A stretch of DNA of 64,000 nucleotides from an uncultured SAR116 cluster alpha proteobacterium (GCA_902615995.1 CACMRF010000002.1:1-64000), one strand, 5' to 3'; positions 19,062-29,229 are shown, numbered from the stretch's first letter. The notes: generated by a model not told the origin, from the sequence alone. Numbers and translations are program-made.

Positions 19062-20189
19062 ATGACATTTGAATTCAACTCAAAACTTTTTTTCGTAAAA
19101 ATAATTTTTCTTTTTCTTTTTGTACTTCAGTTTGAAGTCATCGCATCTTCGAAATTAGATTGTAAAGAAAAAGCTTTTTATGTAAATAATGTGATTTCAG
19201 ACGCAGTACATCAAAATTTAACAAAAGCAAAATCCAAAGCTGAAGAAAAAGGCAGATTAATGGCTTTTAATCAATTACTTAATAGACTTACTTTAAGAAA
19301 GCAAATTAAAGATTCTTATAAAATTGATTTAAACAAAATGATTAATTTTATTAAGGTTAATAATGAAGCTAATAGTACCAATCGATTTTTAGGAAGTTTT
19401 GATTTTTGTTTCAATAGAGATGAAGTTGTTAGATTTTTTAAAAAAGAAAATTTAAACTTTGCAGAAGTGTTTAGCTTACCTATATCCATATTCCCAATAT
19501 ATGAGGGGCCAAGTGGATTTGTTTTTTTGGACGAAAAGGATACATGGTACAAATTATGGAAAAATTTTTTAAACACAAATGATAGTTTACTTAAATTTAA
19601 ACTATCCACCGGAAATTTAACATTAAAAAGAAGTATTAAAGGTAAAGATATAATAAATTCAAATAAAAATGTTTTAAAAAAAATAATAGAAAATGATTCA
19701 ACAAAAAGAATTTTAGTAGTTATTTTGGAACCAAAGTTAGGACGGTTTGGAAAGTATCTATTAAAAATTTCAGGCAAGCTTTACAATGAAACTGGTGAAT
19801 TTGATCAAACAATTTTTTCTAAATCTAGAAATTATGAAAACTTTAAGTCGATTACTATTTTAAATAAAGATTTGCTTTTAAGTGATATTAGTGAATTGGT
19901 ATACGTATTTGAAGAGAGTTGGAAAAAAAATAATTTTTTTAATGAAGGGTTAATCACTTTTGTAGATGTATATATTCCAATTCAAAGAATGCAAGATTGG
20001 TCAAACTCTTTGCTACTTTTAAACACTCTACCTTACATGAAAAAAATAAATATTATTGGCTTAAGAGGAGACGTTGGTAAAGTAAGTCTTGGATTTCAAG
20101 GAAAGAATAATACTTTTTTTAATATTTTGAATGAAAAAGGTTATAAATTAAAACAAGTTAATGATGAATTTATTTTAATAAAAAAATGA
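19062..20189 (+). CDS. DUF2066 family exported protein
   Basis: A 375-residue protein with an N-terminal signal segment (about residues 10-29, IIFLFLFVLQFEVIASS). Soon after it comes the DUF2066 hallmark, a helix in which Ala-rich residues precede GRLMAFNQLLNRLT. The function of DUF2066 is unknown. In many Proteobacteria it sits, as here, between purM and the AI-2E permease and hda. It overlaps the next gene by 4 bp (ATGA), so the two are translationally coupled. Probably periplasmic. Confidence 0.8.
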   Translation: MTFEFNSKLFFVKIIFLFLFVLQFEVIASSKLDCKEKAFYVNNVISDAVHQNLTKAKSKAEEKGRLMAFNQLLNRLTLRKQIKDSYKIDLNKMINFIKVNNEANSTNRFLGSFDFCFNRDEVVRFFKKENLNFAEVFSLPISIFPIYEGPSGFVFLDEKDTWYKLWKNFLNTNDSLLKFKLSTGNLTLKRSIKGKDIINSNKNVLKKIIENDSTKRILVVILEPKLGRFGKYLLKISGKLYNETGEFDQTIFSKSRNYENFKSITILNKDLLLSDISELVYVFEESWKKNNFFNEGLITFVDVYIPIQRMQDWSNSLLLLNTLPYMKKINIIGLRGDVGKVSLGFQGKNNTFFNILNEKGYKLKQVNDEFILIKK

Positions 20190-21238
20190 TAGCATTTGAA
20201 GAAAATAAAAAAAATATTTTTTTGATCACTTGTTTGACGATATTAACTTTGACAATTTTTGTATTTTATAAAATAACTTATCCATTTGTTTTAGCTTTTA
20301 TATTAGCATATCTTTTGGGTCCAATAAATTATAGACTTAGTTCATTTATGCCTAATGCAATTTCGAGTTTTGTTGCATTGTTAATTTTTGTTATAATTGT
20401 ATTTTTAATTTTATCTCTGGCAATTCCTATTATTTTAGTTCAATTTGAAAAGATAACAATTAGTGCACCTAAATATATAAATTATTTTAACGAGACAATT
20501 TCACCTTATTTTAAATCTATTTTTGGCCAGAAACAAGTTAATGAAGAAGATCTATTTAAACTTTTAAAATTATTTTTCATTAAAATTGGTGATGCAGGGT
20601 ATAATTTTTTTAAGGGAGGTCTTTTAATATTAAACAGTCTCTTTGATATCTTTTTAATTTTAATTATAACATTTTATATGTTACTAGATATGAAAAATAT
20701 TAGAATTTTTTTTAAAAACATAACAAAAAATTCAAGCTTTAGTTTTTTTTCAATTATTTTAGATGAGATAAATTTAACTTTATCTAAATATATCAGAGGA
20801 CAAATTTCCGTTTGTTTATGTTTATCAATTTTTTATTCACTAATTTTAAATTTTATATCACTTGAATTTGGGTTTATTCTAGGATTATTTATAGGTCTGA
20901 TATCTTTTATACCTTACATTGGTGCTTTTTTTGGGTGTTTTTTGGCATTAATATTAGGTCTAGTTCAATTTGGATATGGTTTTGAATTATTAATTATATT
21001 AACAACTTTTATTATTGGTCAATTATTAGAAAGTTATTTTTTGACACCTAAACTTGTTGGCGAAGCAGTTAATTTAAATCCAATATGGATCATTTTTTCA
21101 CTTTCAGTTGGAGGTGGTTTTTTCGGATTTATAGGTATTTTAATGGCTATTCCTGTTGCAGCTATAATAGGCGTAATTGCACGTTATTATTTTAATTTTA
21201 TTTTTGATGACTCAAAAAATGGAAAAAAATTTAATTAA
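20186..21238 (+). CDS. AI-2E family transporter (PerM-like)
   Basis: A 350-residue polytopic membrane protein with about eight helices. Family features are the paired N-terminal hydrophobic segments (PFVLAFILAYLLGPI), a central soluble region, and the C-terminal FIPYIGAFFG, ESYFLTPKLVGEAVNLNP and FGFIGILMAIPVAA motifs. Proposed roles in the family include autoinducer-2 export and ion antiport; the sequence does not say which. Placed between DUF2066 and hda as in many Proteobacteria. Confidence 0.9.
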   Translation: MIAFEENKKNIFLITCLTILTLTIFVFYKITYPFVLAFILAYLLGPINYRLSSFMPNAISSFVALLIFVIIVFLILSLAIPIILVQFEKITISAPKYINYFNETISPYFKSIFGQKQVNEEDLFKLLKLFFIKIGDAGYNFFKGGLLILNSLFDIFLILIITFYMLLDMKNIRIFFKNITKNSSFSFFSIILDEINLTLSKYIRGQISVCLCLSIFYSLILNFISLEFGFILGLFIGLISFIPYIGAFFGCFLALILGLVQFGYGFELLIILTTFIIGQLLESYFLTPKLVGEAVNLNPIWIIFSLSVGGGFFGFIGILMAIPVAAIIGVIARYYFNFIFDDSKNGKKFN

Positions 21239-21917
21239 ACAATTAGCATTACCTTTATCTTTTAGAAACGTTAAAAATCATTCTAATTTTATTTTAAATA
21301 AGGTTAATGAAGTGGCATTATCTTTAATTGATGAATTTAAGGATATTAAACAATTTAAACAAAAATTTAATTTTCCAGTATTAATTCTTTATGGGCCTTC
21401 AGGTTCTGGAAAAACACATTTAGCATATATTTATAAAGAAATCACAGATGCTAAATTTATCAAAAAAATAAGTAATATAAATTTAGATGAAGCTAAATCA
21501 GGCAAATCATTTATTTTTGACGATTTTGATAGAATTAAAAGTTTAAATGAAAATCTTTTTATTCATTTTTTTAATGAAATTTTTGTAAATTTAGGGTCTT
21601 TATTAATTACAACTTCAAAACCACCTAATGAAATCAATTTTAGCTTAAGTGATCTAGAATCAAGGATTAAATCTTGCATAAGTGCAAAAATAGAGTTGCC
21701 AGATGATGATTTTTTATTTTCAATTCTTATAAAAGAATTAAGTGACAAAAAGATTTTTTTAAATGATAAGCACTGTCTATATATTATCAAAAGAATTAAA
21801 AGAAACTATAAATCTATTTCTCTTTTCGCAGAAACTTTGGATATAATGTCTCTTGAAAAAAAAACCAAAATCACATTAAAGCAAATTAAAGAAGTATTAA
21901 ATATTATAAAAGCTTAA
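21219..21917 (+). CDS. hda: DnaA regulatory inactivator Hda-like AAA+ protein
   Basis: About 232 residues related to the AAA+ domain of DnaA. Seen are LALPLSF near the N-terminus (the clamp-binding QLxLPL-like motif, here KQLALPL), Walker A YGPSGSGKTH, a Walker B-like FIFDDFDRI and a sensor 1 region LLITTSKPP. Hda stimulates ATP hydrolysis by DnaA after replication starts. The frame is open from 21177, but the ATG at 21219 (or 21207) gives the conserved N-terminus; it overlaps the permease gene by 20 bp. Confidence 0.88.
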   Translation: MEKNLIKQLALPLSFRNVKNHSNFILNKVNEVALSLIDEFKDIKQFKQKFNFPVLILYGPSGSGKTHLAYIYKEITDAKFIKKISNINLDEAKSGKSFIFDDFDRIKSLNENLFIHFFNEIFVNLGSLLITTSKPPNEINFSLSDLESRIKSCISAKIELPDDDFLFSILIKELSDKKIFLNDKHCLYIIKRIKRNYKSISLFAETLDIMSLEKKTKITLKQIKEVLNIIKA

Positions 21918-21918
21918 T

Positions 21919-23040
21919 TTAATTTTTTTTTAAAAAGATTTTTTTTTCATTAGAAACAATTTTAAGTTCATTATTAAAAAATTTTTTTATTTTTTCTCCA
22001 AACACTTCATTACGCCAAGATTTAAATAATCTGGAGTTTTTATTATTTTTAAAGTTTAACTTTTCTAAATCTGATGTTGTAGCTATTAAATTTGGACTAA
22101 CATTTAATTCATTAGAAATTAATTTAAGAATAATTTTTAAAATACTTAGTAATTCAAAATTACTCTTTAAAAGTTTAGATTTCTTTTCTAATAATGTATC
22201 AGAATTGTTGGATAAAATTTTATCAAGTACTATTAAATCTTTTTTTTCTAATTTATATTTGATACTGAGTGAATTTAAATTATTTGGATTTTTTATTAAT
22301 ATAACTAGATCTTTGTCACTAAATATTAATTTTCGGCTAATATTTAAAGTTATACACTTTTCCTCTCTCCATTCAAAAATTTTTTGTAACTTAAATAAGT
22401 TCAAGTGTTTTGTTTTAGACGGATAAATATTTTTCCAATAGTTTTCTGGAGAATTAAGATAAAGTTTTTTATTAAGAAAAATTTTGGACTCTTCTAATGC
22501 CCAATCAAATCTATTTTTACTTTTTAATTTTTGTTCTAACTTAAAATATATTTTTCTCAAGTAATAGACATCATTCAGAGCATAATTAAGCTGATTTTCA
22601 TTAATAGGTCTTAAAGTCCAATCATAATATTGAAAAGTTTTATCTAATTTTATTTTTAATATTTTTAAAACTATTTTTTCATAACTTATTTGATATTCTT
22701 GACTTATAAAAGAATATGCTATTTGTGTATCGAATATATTGTTGGGTAAAGACCCAAATAAATTAAAAAAAATTTCTATATCTTGTCTGGGTGAATGAAA
22801 AATCTTAAGGATATTTTTATTTCTTAGAATTTTTTTTAAAAGTGGTAAATTTGAAATTTTATTTGGGTCTATTGCATAAGACCCTGTTGAAGTTCCAATT
22901 TGCAACAGGCACAATTGAGGATAAAAGGTTTTGTTTCTTACAAACTCGGTATCAATAGATATAAAATTTTCATCTAGACAAGAATTAATTAATTTCCTAA
23001 AAGAATTATCACAATTAATTAAATTTTTTTCAGAAAACAT
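21919..23040 (-). CDS. rnd: Ribonuclease D
   Basis: 3'-5' exoribonuclease of the DEDD family; 373 residues. The exonuclease I motif is FISIDTEFVRNKTFYPQLC, motif II follows near NILKIFHSPRQDIE, and motif III is ENQLNYALNDVYYL. The C-terminal half holds HRDC-like helices. It is convergent with hda (1-bp gap) and divergent from the EipB-like gene. Confidence 0.92.
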   Translation of the reverse strand: MFSEKNLINCDNSFRKLINSCLDENFISIDTEFVRNKTFYPQLCLLQIGTSTGSYAIDPNKISNLPLLKKILRNKNILKIFHSPRQDIEIFFNLFGSLPNNIFDTQIAYSFISQEYQISYEKIVLKILKIKLDKTFQYYDWTLRPINENQLNYALNDVYYLRKIYFKLEQKLKSKNRFDWALEESKIFLNKKLYLNSPENYWKNIYPSKTKHLNLFKLQKIFEWREEKCITLNISRKLIFSDKDLVILIKNPNNLNSLSIKYKLEKKDLIVLDKILSNNSDTLLEKKSKLLKSNFELLSILKIILKLISNELNVSPNLIATTSDLEKLNFKNNKNSRLFKSWRNEVFGEKIKKFFNNELKIVSNEKKIFLKKN

Positions 23041-23087
23041 ATGAACATTTTAATTTAAATTATTTAGTGTATTTGTTATTTTAATTT

Positions 23088-23882
23088 ATGACTAATTTTA
23101 ATATACATGGTTTAATATCGATTTTTATTTCATTTTTATATGTAAATACAAGTCTATCGTCAACTATTGTCTCACATAAAGCTTATTATGATTTAGAATT
23201 TTTAACAAACAAAACGCAATCAATAGTAGAAGGAGGAAGTGGGAAGTCATCTTTTTTACTTGAAAAACAATGTAAGGGTTGGGCTTTAAAAGAAACTTTT
23301 GCAATTACTTTTAATTTAAATAATAAAAAAAAATCAAAGAATTTCTCAATTTTTAGTTCATTTGAGGATTTTACAGCAAAAAAATTTAGTTTTGAACATT
23401 TAGATAAAAACGATTTTGAAAAAGAAATGTTTTACTCAGGTTATGTGCAAAAAAATAAAAAGATATTAGATGGTATAATTTTTGACAAAAATAATGAAAG
23501 ATTTTCATTTAATGACGATATCTTATTTCCAACTGAACATTTAGAAATTCTTCTTGAAAATGCAAAAAAAAACATAAATTTCAATACAGCAAAAGTTTTT
23601 TTTGGAAGTGATAAAGACAATCTTGTGAAAATTGTATCTGCTTTTATTGGGAAAAAAATTAATACTGATGTATCTATTGAAAATGATTTATTAAAAAAAC
23701 AAGTTTGGCCTATACAATTGTCATTTTATAATCTTAATCAGAAGAGTCCAGACCCTAAAACAAAGGTAATAGCTTATGTTGATGAGAGTGGTATAGCTCA
23801 TGGCTATACAGTTGATTACGGTAGTTATAAAATGAAAGGTAAGTTAATAAGTATTAAAAAAGTTAGTAAATTAAAATGTTAA
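23088..23882 (+). CDS. eipB: EipB/DUF1849 family periplasmic protein
   Basis: A 264-residue exported protein with an N-terminal signal helix, then SHKAYYDLEFL and EGGSGKSSFLLEKQCKGWAL, which match the start of the DUF1849 (EipB) family of envelope-integrity proteins in Alphaproteobacteria. Cys62 and the very last residue, Cys264, fit the single disulfide reported for this family. The ending VDYGSYKMKGKLISIKKV is also typical. It abuts the convergent rpmG with no gap. Confidence 0.8.
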   Translation: MTNFNIHGLISIFISFLYVNTSLSSTIVSHKAYYDLEFLTNKTQSIVEGGSGKSSFLLEKQCKGWALKETFAITFNLNNKKKSKNFSIFSSFEDFTAKKFSFEHLDKNDFEKEMFYSGYVQKNKKILDGIIFDKNNERFSFNDDILFPTEHLEILLENAKKNINFNTAKVFFGSDKDNLVKIVSAFIGKKINTDVSIENDLLKKQVWPIQLSFYNLNQKSPDPKTKVIAYVDESGIAHGYTVDYGSYKMKGKLISIKKVSKLKC

Positions 23883-24050
23883 TTATTTAATTTTGGCTTC
23901 TTTAAAAATAACGTGCTTTTTAGCTTTAGGATCGTATTTTTTAAATTCCATTTTTTCAGGATGATTTCGAGGATTTTTTTTTGTTACATAATAAAATCCA
24001 GTGTCAGCTGTGCTTACAAGTTTGATTTGTATAGATGCAGGTTTAGCCAT
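23883..24050 (-). CDS. rpmG: 50S ribosomal protein L33
   Basis: A 55-residue basic protein starting [19 protein letters not shown], then [20 protein letters not shown] and a Lys-rich end. It is the cysteine-free L33 form usual in Proteobacteria. A ribosome binding site AGGAGAAAT precedes the ATG on the minus strand. It stands alone, with a 57-bp gap to the rnr end downstream on its upstream side. The rpmG-rnr-topA neighbourhood is normal for Alphaproteobacteria. Confidence 0.95.
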   Translation of the reverse strand: MAKPASIQIKLVSTADTGFYYVTKKNPRNHPEKMEFKKYDPKAKKHVIFKEAKIK

Positions 24051-24107
24051 AATTTCTCCTAACTCTTAATTATGTCTATTTATTTAGTTTGTCAACATCA
24101 AAGATGA

Positions 24108-26024
24108 TTATAAATGTTTGCAGTATTCTAACAATATTTTACCTTTTAAAATATCTGTTTCTTTAATATTAACTAATAATGACATTCCAATTTTAAAAAA
24201 ATTTGATTTACCTTTTAAAAACTCTTTTTTTTCATTAAATATATAATTATCTCTAGGCAGCAACCTTTTTGGAATAAAACCTTCACTTTTATGATTATCA
24301 AATTTTACAAATATACCAAAACTTTTTACTGATATTACTTCACCAGCAAAAGTTTTATCATTTTTACTAGAATAAATTAAAGCTATGTATCTATCGATAG
24401 TATTTCTTTCTGCAATTATAGCCTTTCTTTCAGTACTCGAAATATGTGAACATGTTTCATTTAAATTATTTTTATGAGCTTGATTAATTTCATTATTTTC
24501 TAAAATTTGAGTTAATTTTCTATGAACTATTAAATCTGAATATCTTCTTATCGGTGAAGTAAAATGAACATAATTTTTTAGTGATAAACCAAAATGTCCT
24601 TTATTTTCACTGTGATATCTAGCTTGGGATTGAGCTCTTAAAATTAATTCATTAATTTTTATAAAATCTTTACTATTAGATGATTGCTCAATTATTTTGT
24701 TAAATAAATTGCCTGTTACATTATTATTTTTTAGTAATTTATCATAAGGCGAACCAATACAATTAATCAAAGACAAAATTTTTTCTGGTTTAGGTCTTTC
24801 GTGAATTCTATAAGGGTTATCGGAGCTATATTTTTGAAGTTCTTCTGCGGCACATTCATTTGCAAGTATCATGAACTCTTCAATTATTTGATGACTTTCA
24901 AGTTGTTTGCTTTTTTCGACTGCTAAAGGAGACCCTTTTTTATCAAATAAAATCTTTGTATCACTTATTTTTAAATCAAGTGCTCCACGAGTTGAACTTT
25001 TATATTTTAGTTTTTTATAAACCTGGTATAGATTTTTGACATTTAACAATATTTTTTCGTTTATATATTTATTTTTTTTAAATTTTGTTTTGATTAAATT
25101 ATTAACATCATTATAGGTAAATCTTTTAGCTGACTTGATAGTTGATTTAAAGAACTTGTGTGATAATTTATTACCTTCTGAATCAAGAATAATTTCAACA
25201 GATAAAGCTAAACGAAGTTTGTTTTCTTTAAGAGAACAAAGGTCATTTGACAGTTTCTCGGGTAACATTGGTATTACAAAGTTTGGAAAATAAATAGAAT
25301 TACCTCTTTCTTTAGCATGAGTATCTAAATTTGAGTTTTCTTGAACATAGTGAGAAACATCAGCAATACTTACTATAACTTTCCATTTATTGCTTTTGTA
25401 TTTTTCAACAAAGACAGCATCGTCAAAGTCTTTAGCATCATCGCCATCAATTGTAATTATTGCTAAATTTGTTAAATTAGATCTTTCGTCTATATTAGAT
25501 ATATTAATTTTTTCAACTTCTTTTATCACTTCTGTTGGGAATGTATCAATTATGTTTAATTCATTTATTTCAAGCATTGGAAAAAAATTATTGGAGTTAA
25601 ATCCTCTATAAACTCTTTCTAACTTACATGTTTTCAAATTTTTAAAATTTGATTTAAATTCTTCACTAGCTTTGAGGATTTCTCCAACATTCAAATTTTC
25701 ATGAGAATGATCATTTTTCATGAAATAATAATCATTATTGTCAGAAAATAATTTTTTTATTTTTATGAATTTAGATGAAATTTCATTTACTTGTGCAAAA
25801 AAAGATTTTGGAACATAGATTTTTTTTAGAATTTTTGTATTAATTATTCTTTTTTTTTTATATTTAATTAATGAAGATACAGTATCACCAATTTTAATGA
25901 CGGGGTTTTGTTTGTTGTAAGGTATAAAGACTTCAGAGTTTCTTAACTTTTTGTCAATTATCTTAGCAGTAGTATTTCCGTCTGAATCAATATCTAAGAT
26001 TTTGAGCAAATAATTTTTAATCAT
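24108..26024 (-). CDS. rnr: Ribonuclease R, short form
   Basis: Processive 3'-5' exoribonuclease. The RNB catalytic core has TIDGDDAKDFDDAVFV (about 191-206) with the metal-binding aspartates, then HYVQENSNLDTHAKERGNS and the HFTSPIRRYSDLIVHR motif. A C-terminal S1 domain follows (FAGEVISVKSFGIFVKF). At 638 residues it is about 100-150 shorter than typical RNase R, and the N-terminal winged-helix domain seems to be missing: the protein starts directly in the cold-shock-like region. Confidence 0.93.
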   Translation of the reverse strand: MIKNYLLKILDIDSDGNTTAKIIDKKLRNSEVFIPYNKQNPVIKIGDTVSSLIKYKKKRIINTKILKKIYVPKSFFAQVNEISSKFIKIKKLFSDNNDYYFMKNDHSHENLNVGEILKASEEFKSNFKNLKTCKLERVYRGFNSNNFFPMLEINELNIIDTFPTEVIKEVEKINISNIDERSNLTNLAIITIDGDDAKDFDDAVFVEKYKSNKWKVIVSIADVSHYVQENSNLDTHAKERGNSIYFPNFVIPMLPEKLSNDLCSLKENKLRLALSVEIILDSEGNKLSHKFFKSTIKSAKRFTYNDVNNLIKTKFKKNKYINEKILLNVKNLYQVYKKLKYKSSTRGALDLKISDTKILFDKKGSPLAVEKSKQLESHQIIEEFMILANECAAEELQKYSSDNPYRIHERPKPEKILSLINCIGSPYDKLLKNNNVTGNLFNKIIEQSSNSKDFIKINELILRAQSQARYHSENKGHFGLSLKNYVHFTSPIRRYSDLIVHRKLTQILENNEINQAHKNNLNETCSHISSTERKAIIAERNTIDRYIALIYSSKNDKTFAGEVISVKSFGIFVKFDNHKSEGFIPKRLLPRDNYIFNEKKEFLKGKSNFFKIGMSLLVNIKETDILKGKILLEYCKHL

Positions 26025-26031
26025 ATCAAAA

Positions 26032-28539
26032 TTATTTTCTTTTCTTTGTTCTCAACTCTTTTTTGTTAATTAATTCCAGAGCTTCATCAAGAGTAATTTC
26101 GTCTAAATTCATGGTTTTAGGCAAAGTTGCTCTTGTCTTTTTATACTCAACATAAGGACCATACCTTCCTTTTTTTGCCAGCACCTCTCCGTCATTATTT
26201 GGATGTTTTCCAAGACTTCTTCCTCCAGGAGATTTTTCAGAAATTAATACAACTGAATGATTTAAACCTATAGTTAAAACAGTTTCATCATTTGGTAGAC
26301 TAACTGAATTAACATCATATTTTAAGTAAGGTCCGTATCTTCCAATATTAGCAGTAATTTCTTTATTAGTTTCAGGATGGTTGCCAATAACTCTTGGTAA
26401 CGATAGGAGTAAAAGAGCCTTTTCAAGGTTTATGTCTTTAGGATTTACTAATTTAGGAATACTTACTCTTTTAGGCTTTTTGCCATCTCCAAGTTGAACA
26501 TATGAACCATAAGGTCCTTTCTTTATAAAAACATCTTCACTTGTATTGGGATCTTTACCCAAACTTTGATCAAAATCAATTTCATTCTCAAATTCAGGGT
26601 TACCATCTTTTTTATTAGCTATCTGCTTAGTATATTTGCATTCAGGGTAATTATTACAGCCAATAAATGCACCATATTTCCCAAGCTGTAATCCAATTTT
26701 GCCATCTGAGCATTTAGGGCATTTTCTTGAAGCATCAAATTGATTATCTTCAGTTGAAAAAAACATTTGTTCTAATTCAGACTCTAATGTATTTAAAATC
26801 TCAGATCTCTCTAAGTCAGTCATTTTATCAAGATGTTTTTTAAAATCCCTCCAGAATTCAGATAATAAATCTTTATAAGGCAATTTGCCATCAGAGATTT
26901 TATCAAGATCTTTTTCTAATGTTGCTGTAAATTCGTAATCAACATATTTACCAAAGAAATTACTAAGAAAAGCTGTTAATATTCTTCCTCTTTCTTCTGG
27001 AATTAGTTTTCCACTTTCTTTTGTAACATAATCTCTTTCAACCAGAACTCTTAATGTTGAGGCATATGTTGATGGTCTTCCAATACCAAGTTCTTCCATT
27101 TTCTTAACTAAACTGGCGTCAGTATATCTTGCAGGTGGTTGTGTGAAATGTTGTTCATCTTCTATTTTTTTTAAATTTAAACTTTCATTAAGTTTTAAAT
27201 TTGGGAGAAGTTTATCATCATCATTATCAATTGAAGTTATTTTTTCATCAAAACTTTCTTTATATACTTTTAGAAATCCAGGAAAAGCAATCTGAGAGCC
27301 ATTTGTTCTGAACGTAATAGAGTTATTCTTTGATTTTATATCAACCGTAGTTTTGTCTAATTCTGCTGAAGACATTTGGCTTGATAAAGTTCTTTTCCAA
27401 ATTAAATCATATAACTTTAGCTGATCATTATCTAAATATTTTGAAATTAATTTTGGTGAATAAGTAAAGTTTGTTGGTCTAATGGCTTCGTGAGCTTCTT
27501 GTGCGTTAGCAGCTTTTGATTTATAATATCTTGGGCTTTCGGGAATGAAGTTTTTTCCATATTCATTAGAAATAAACTCTCTTACATTTGTTATTGCTTC
27601 CTTGCTCATTTGAACTCCGTCAGTTCTCATGTAAGTTATTAGACCACTAGTTTCTTGATTTAAATTAATACCTTCATAAAGTTTTTGAGCTACTCTCATT
27701 GTTTTATAAGCACTAAAGCCAAGTTTTCTTGATGCTTCTTGCTGAAGTGTCGAAGTTGTGAAAGGAGGTATAGGATTTCTCTTAACTCTTTTCTTTTCAA
27801 TATTTGATATATAAAAATTATGTTTTTTTATTTCATCTAATATTTTTTTTGAATGTTTCTCATTTGGTATGTCAAATTTTTTTAGTTTTTTTTGTTCAAA
27901 TTCAATTAATCTAGAAGAAAATTGTTCACTAATTGAATTTTCAAAAGTTCCTGAAATAGTCCAATACTCTTCAATTATAAATTTTTCAATTTCTAATTCT
28001 CTTTCACAAACTAATCTAAGAGCTACTGACTGAACCCTGCCTGCTGATCTGGAACCTGGAAGTTTTCTCCATAAAATTGGAGATATTCTGAAACCAATTA
28101 AATGATCTAGTGCTCTTCTAGCCAGATATGCATCAACTAATTCAGAGTTTATATCTCTAGGATATTCCATAGCATTTAACACAGATGACTTTGTAATTTC
28201 GTTAAAAACAACTCTTTGAACCTGTTTGCTTTTTAATACTTTTTTTTCGTTTAAAATTTCATTTATATGCCAACTGATTGCCTCACCTTCTCTGTCGGGG
28301 TCAGTTGCTAAAATTAAAGTTTCTGCATCTTTTAAATCTTTTATTATTCCATTTATTACCTTTATTTTATCTAAAGGTTGATCCCAGTACATCTGAAATT
28401 CTTTTTCTGGTTCAACTGCACCATCTTTTCTTGGAAGATCTCTAACATGTCCAATAGATGCTACAACTTTATAATTGTCACCAAGATATTTATTTATTGT
28501 CTGAGCTTTTGCAGGTGATTCAACAATAACTAACTTCAT
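26032..28539 (-). CDS. topA: DNA topoisomerase I
   Basis: Type IA topoisomerase relaxing negative supercoils; 835 residues. TOPRIM domain at the N-terminus (VIVESPAKAQTINKYLG; LATDPDREGEAISWH), active-site Tyr303 in GLITYMRTDG, and GRPSTYASTL further on. The C-terminus has one four-cysteine zinc finger (CPKCSDGKIG ... CNNYPECKY) followed by several repeated KYGPYVEYK-type modules. It lies 7 bp upstream of rnr. The dprA gene often found between topA and plsY is absent. Confidence 0.97.
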   Translation of the reverse strand: MKLVIVESPAKAQTINKYLGDNYKVVASIGHVRDLPRKDGAVEPEKEFQMYWDQPLDKIKVINGIIKDLKDAETLILATDPDREGEAISWHINEILNEKKVLKSKQVQRVVFNEITKSSVLNAMEYPRDINSELVDAYLARRALDHLIGFRISPILWRKLPGSRSAGRVQSVALRLVCERELEIEKFIIEEYWTISGTFENSISEQFSSRLIEFEQKKLKKFDIPNEKHSKKILDEIKKHNFYISNIEKKRVKRNPIPPFTTSTLQQEASRKLGFSAYKTMRVAQKLYEGINLNQETSGLITYMRTDGVQMSKEAITNVREFISNEYGKNFIPESPRYYKSKAANAQEAHEAIRPTNFTYSPKLISKYLDNDQLKLYDLIWKRTLSSQMSSAELDKTTVDIKSKNNSITFRTNGSQIAFPGFLKVYKESFDEKITSIDNDDDKLLPNLKLNESLNLKKIEDEQHFTQPPARYTDASLVKKMEELGIGRPSTYASTLRVLVERDYVTKESGKLIPEERGRILTAFLSNFFGKYVDYEFTATLEKDLDKISDGKLPYKDLLSEFWRDFKKHLDKMTDLERSEILNTLESELEQMFFSTEDNQFDASRKCPKCSDGKIGLQLGKYGAFIGCNNYPECKYTKQIANKKDGNPEFENEIDFDQSLGKDPNTSEDVFIKKGPYGSYVQLGDGKKPKRVSIPKLVNPKDINLEKALLLLSLPRVIGNHPETNKEITANIGRYGPYLKYDVNSVSLPNDETVLTIGLNHSVVLISEKSPGGRSLGKHPNNDGEVLAKKGRYGPYVEYKKTRATLPKTMNLDEITLDEALELINKKELRTKKRK

Positions 28540-28596
28540 TTAAACTCCATAATTCTTTGCCAATTACCATTGGTTTAAAAATATATCAATATTAAT

Positions 28597-29229
28597 TTAA
28601 ATTTTTTTTTCTTCTTTTTTCAAAAGTCTAATTATATTTGCCCTATGTGTAAAAAAAACAAATATAGTCAAAAGAATTGATAAATATAACAAATTTACTT
28701 TTTCATACTTAAAAAAAATTAAAATTGGGAAACTTATCGATGAAATTAGTGCAGATAAAGAACTTATTTTAAAAATTAAAAATACTAAAATCCAAATAAT
28801 TAATAGACACAAACCTATAAAAAAATCTATTGATAATATAACACCTAAGGAAGTTGCAATTCCTTTTCCACCTCTGAACTTAAGCCAAATTGGGAAACAA
28901 TGTCCTAAAACAAAAAAATAGCCAAGTACTAAAATAAAAAAAATTTTATCAACAATTACAAGATTTAGAAAATCATTTATTATTGGATATGGATATAATT
29001 TAAAAAAAATAAATAAAGGAATAAAACTTTTTGATAAATCTAGTATTAAAGTTGAAAGTGCTAATGTTTTATTTCCTGTTCTTAAAACATTAGTAGCTCC
29101 TATATTTCCACTTCCAATATTCCTTAAATCATTGTTATCAAATAATTTAGTAAGAATAAGTCCAAATGGAATGGATCCAATTAAATAACACACAATGAAA
29201 ATTAGAAATATAATAAAAAATTCAGTCAT
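28597..29229 (-). CDS. plsY: Glycerol-3-phosphate acyltransferase PlsY
   Basis: Integral membrane acyltransferase using acyl-phosphate for the first step of phospholipid synthesis. The 210-residue protein shows all three PlsY motifs: GSIPFG, NIGSGNIGATNVLRTG, and FRGGKGIATSLG. About seven hydrophobic segments. It follows the pyrC-like gene by 6 bp and lies upstream of topA on the same strand. Confidence 0.96.
   Translation of the reverse strand: MTEFFIIFLIFIVCYLIGSIPFGLILTKLFDNNDLRNIGSGNIGATNVLRTGNKTLALSTLILDLSKSFIPLFIFFKLYPYPIINDFLNLVIVDKIFFILVLGYFFVLGHCFPIWLKFRGGKGIATSLGVILSIDFFIGLCLLIIWILVFLIFKISSLSALISSISFPILIFFKYEKVNLLYLSILLTIFVFFTHRANIIRLLKKEEKKI

Noticed and set aside
19316-19777. 153-codon minus-strand open frame inside the DUF2066 gene
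   Set aside because: It is a shadow of the conserved plus-strand gene and matches nothing.
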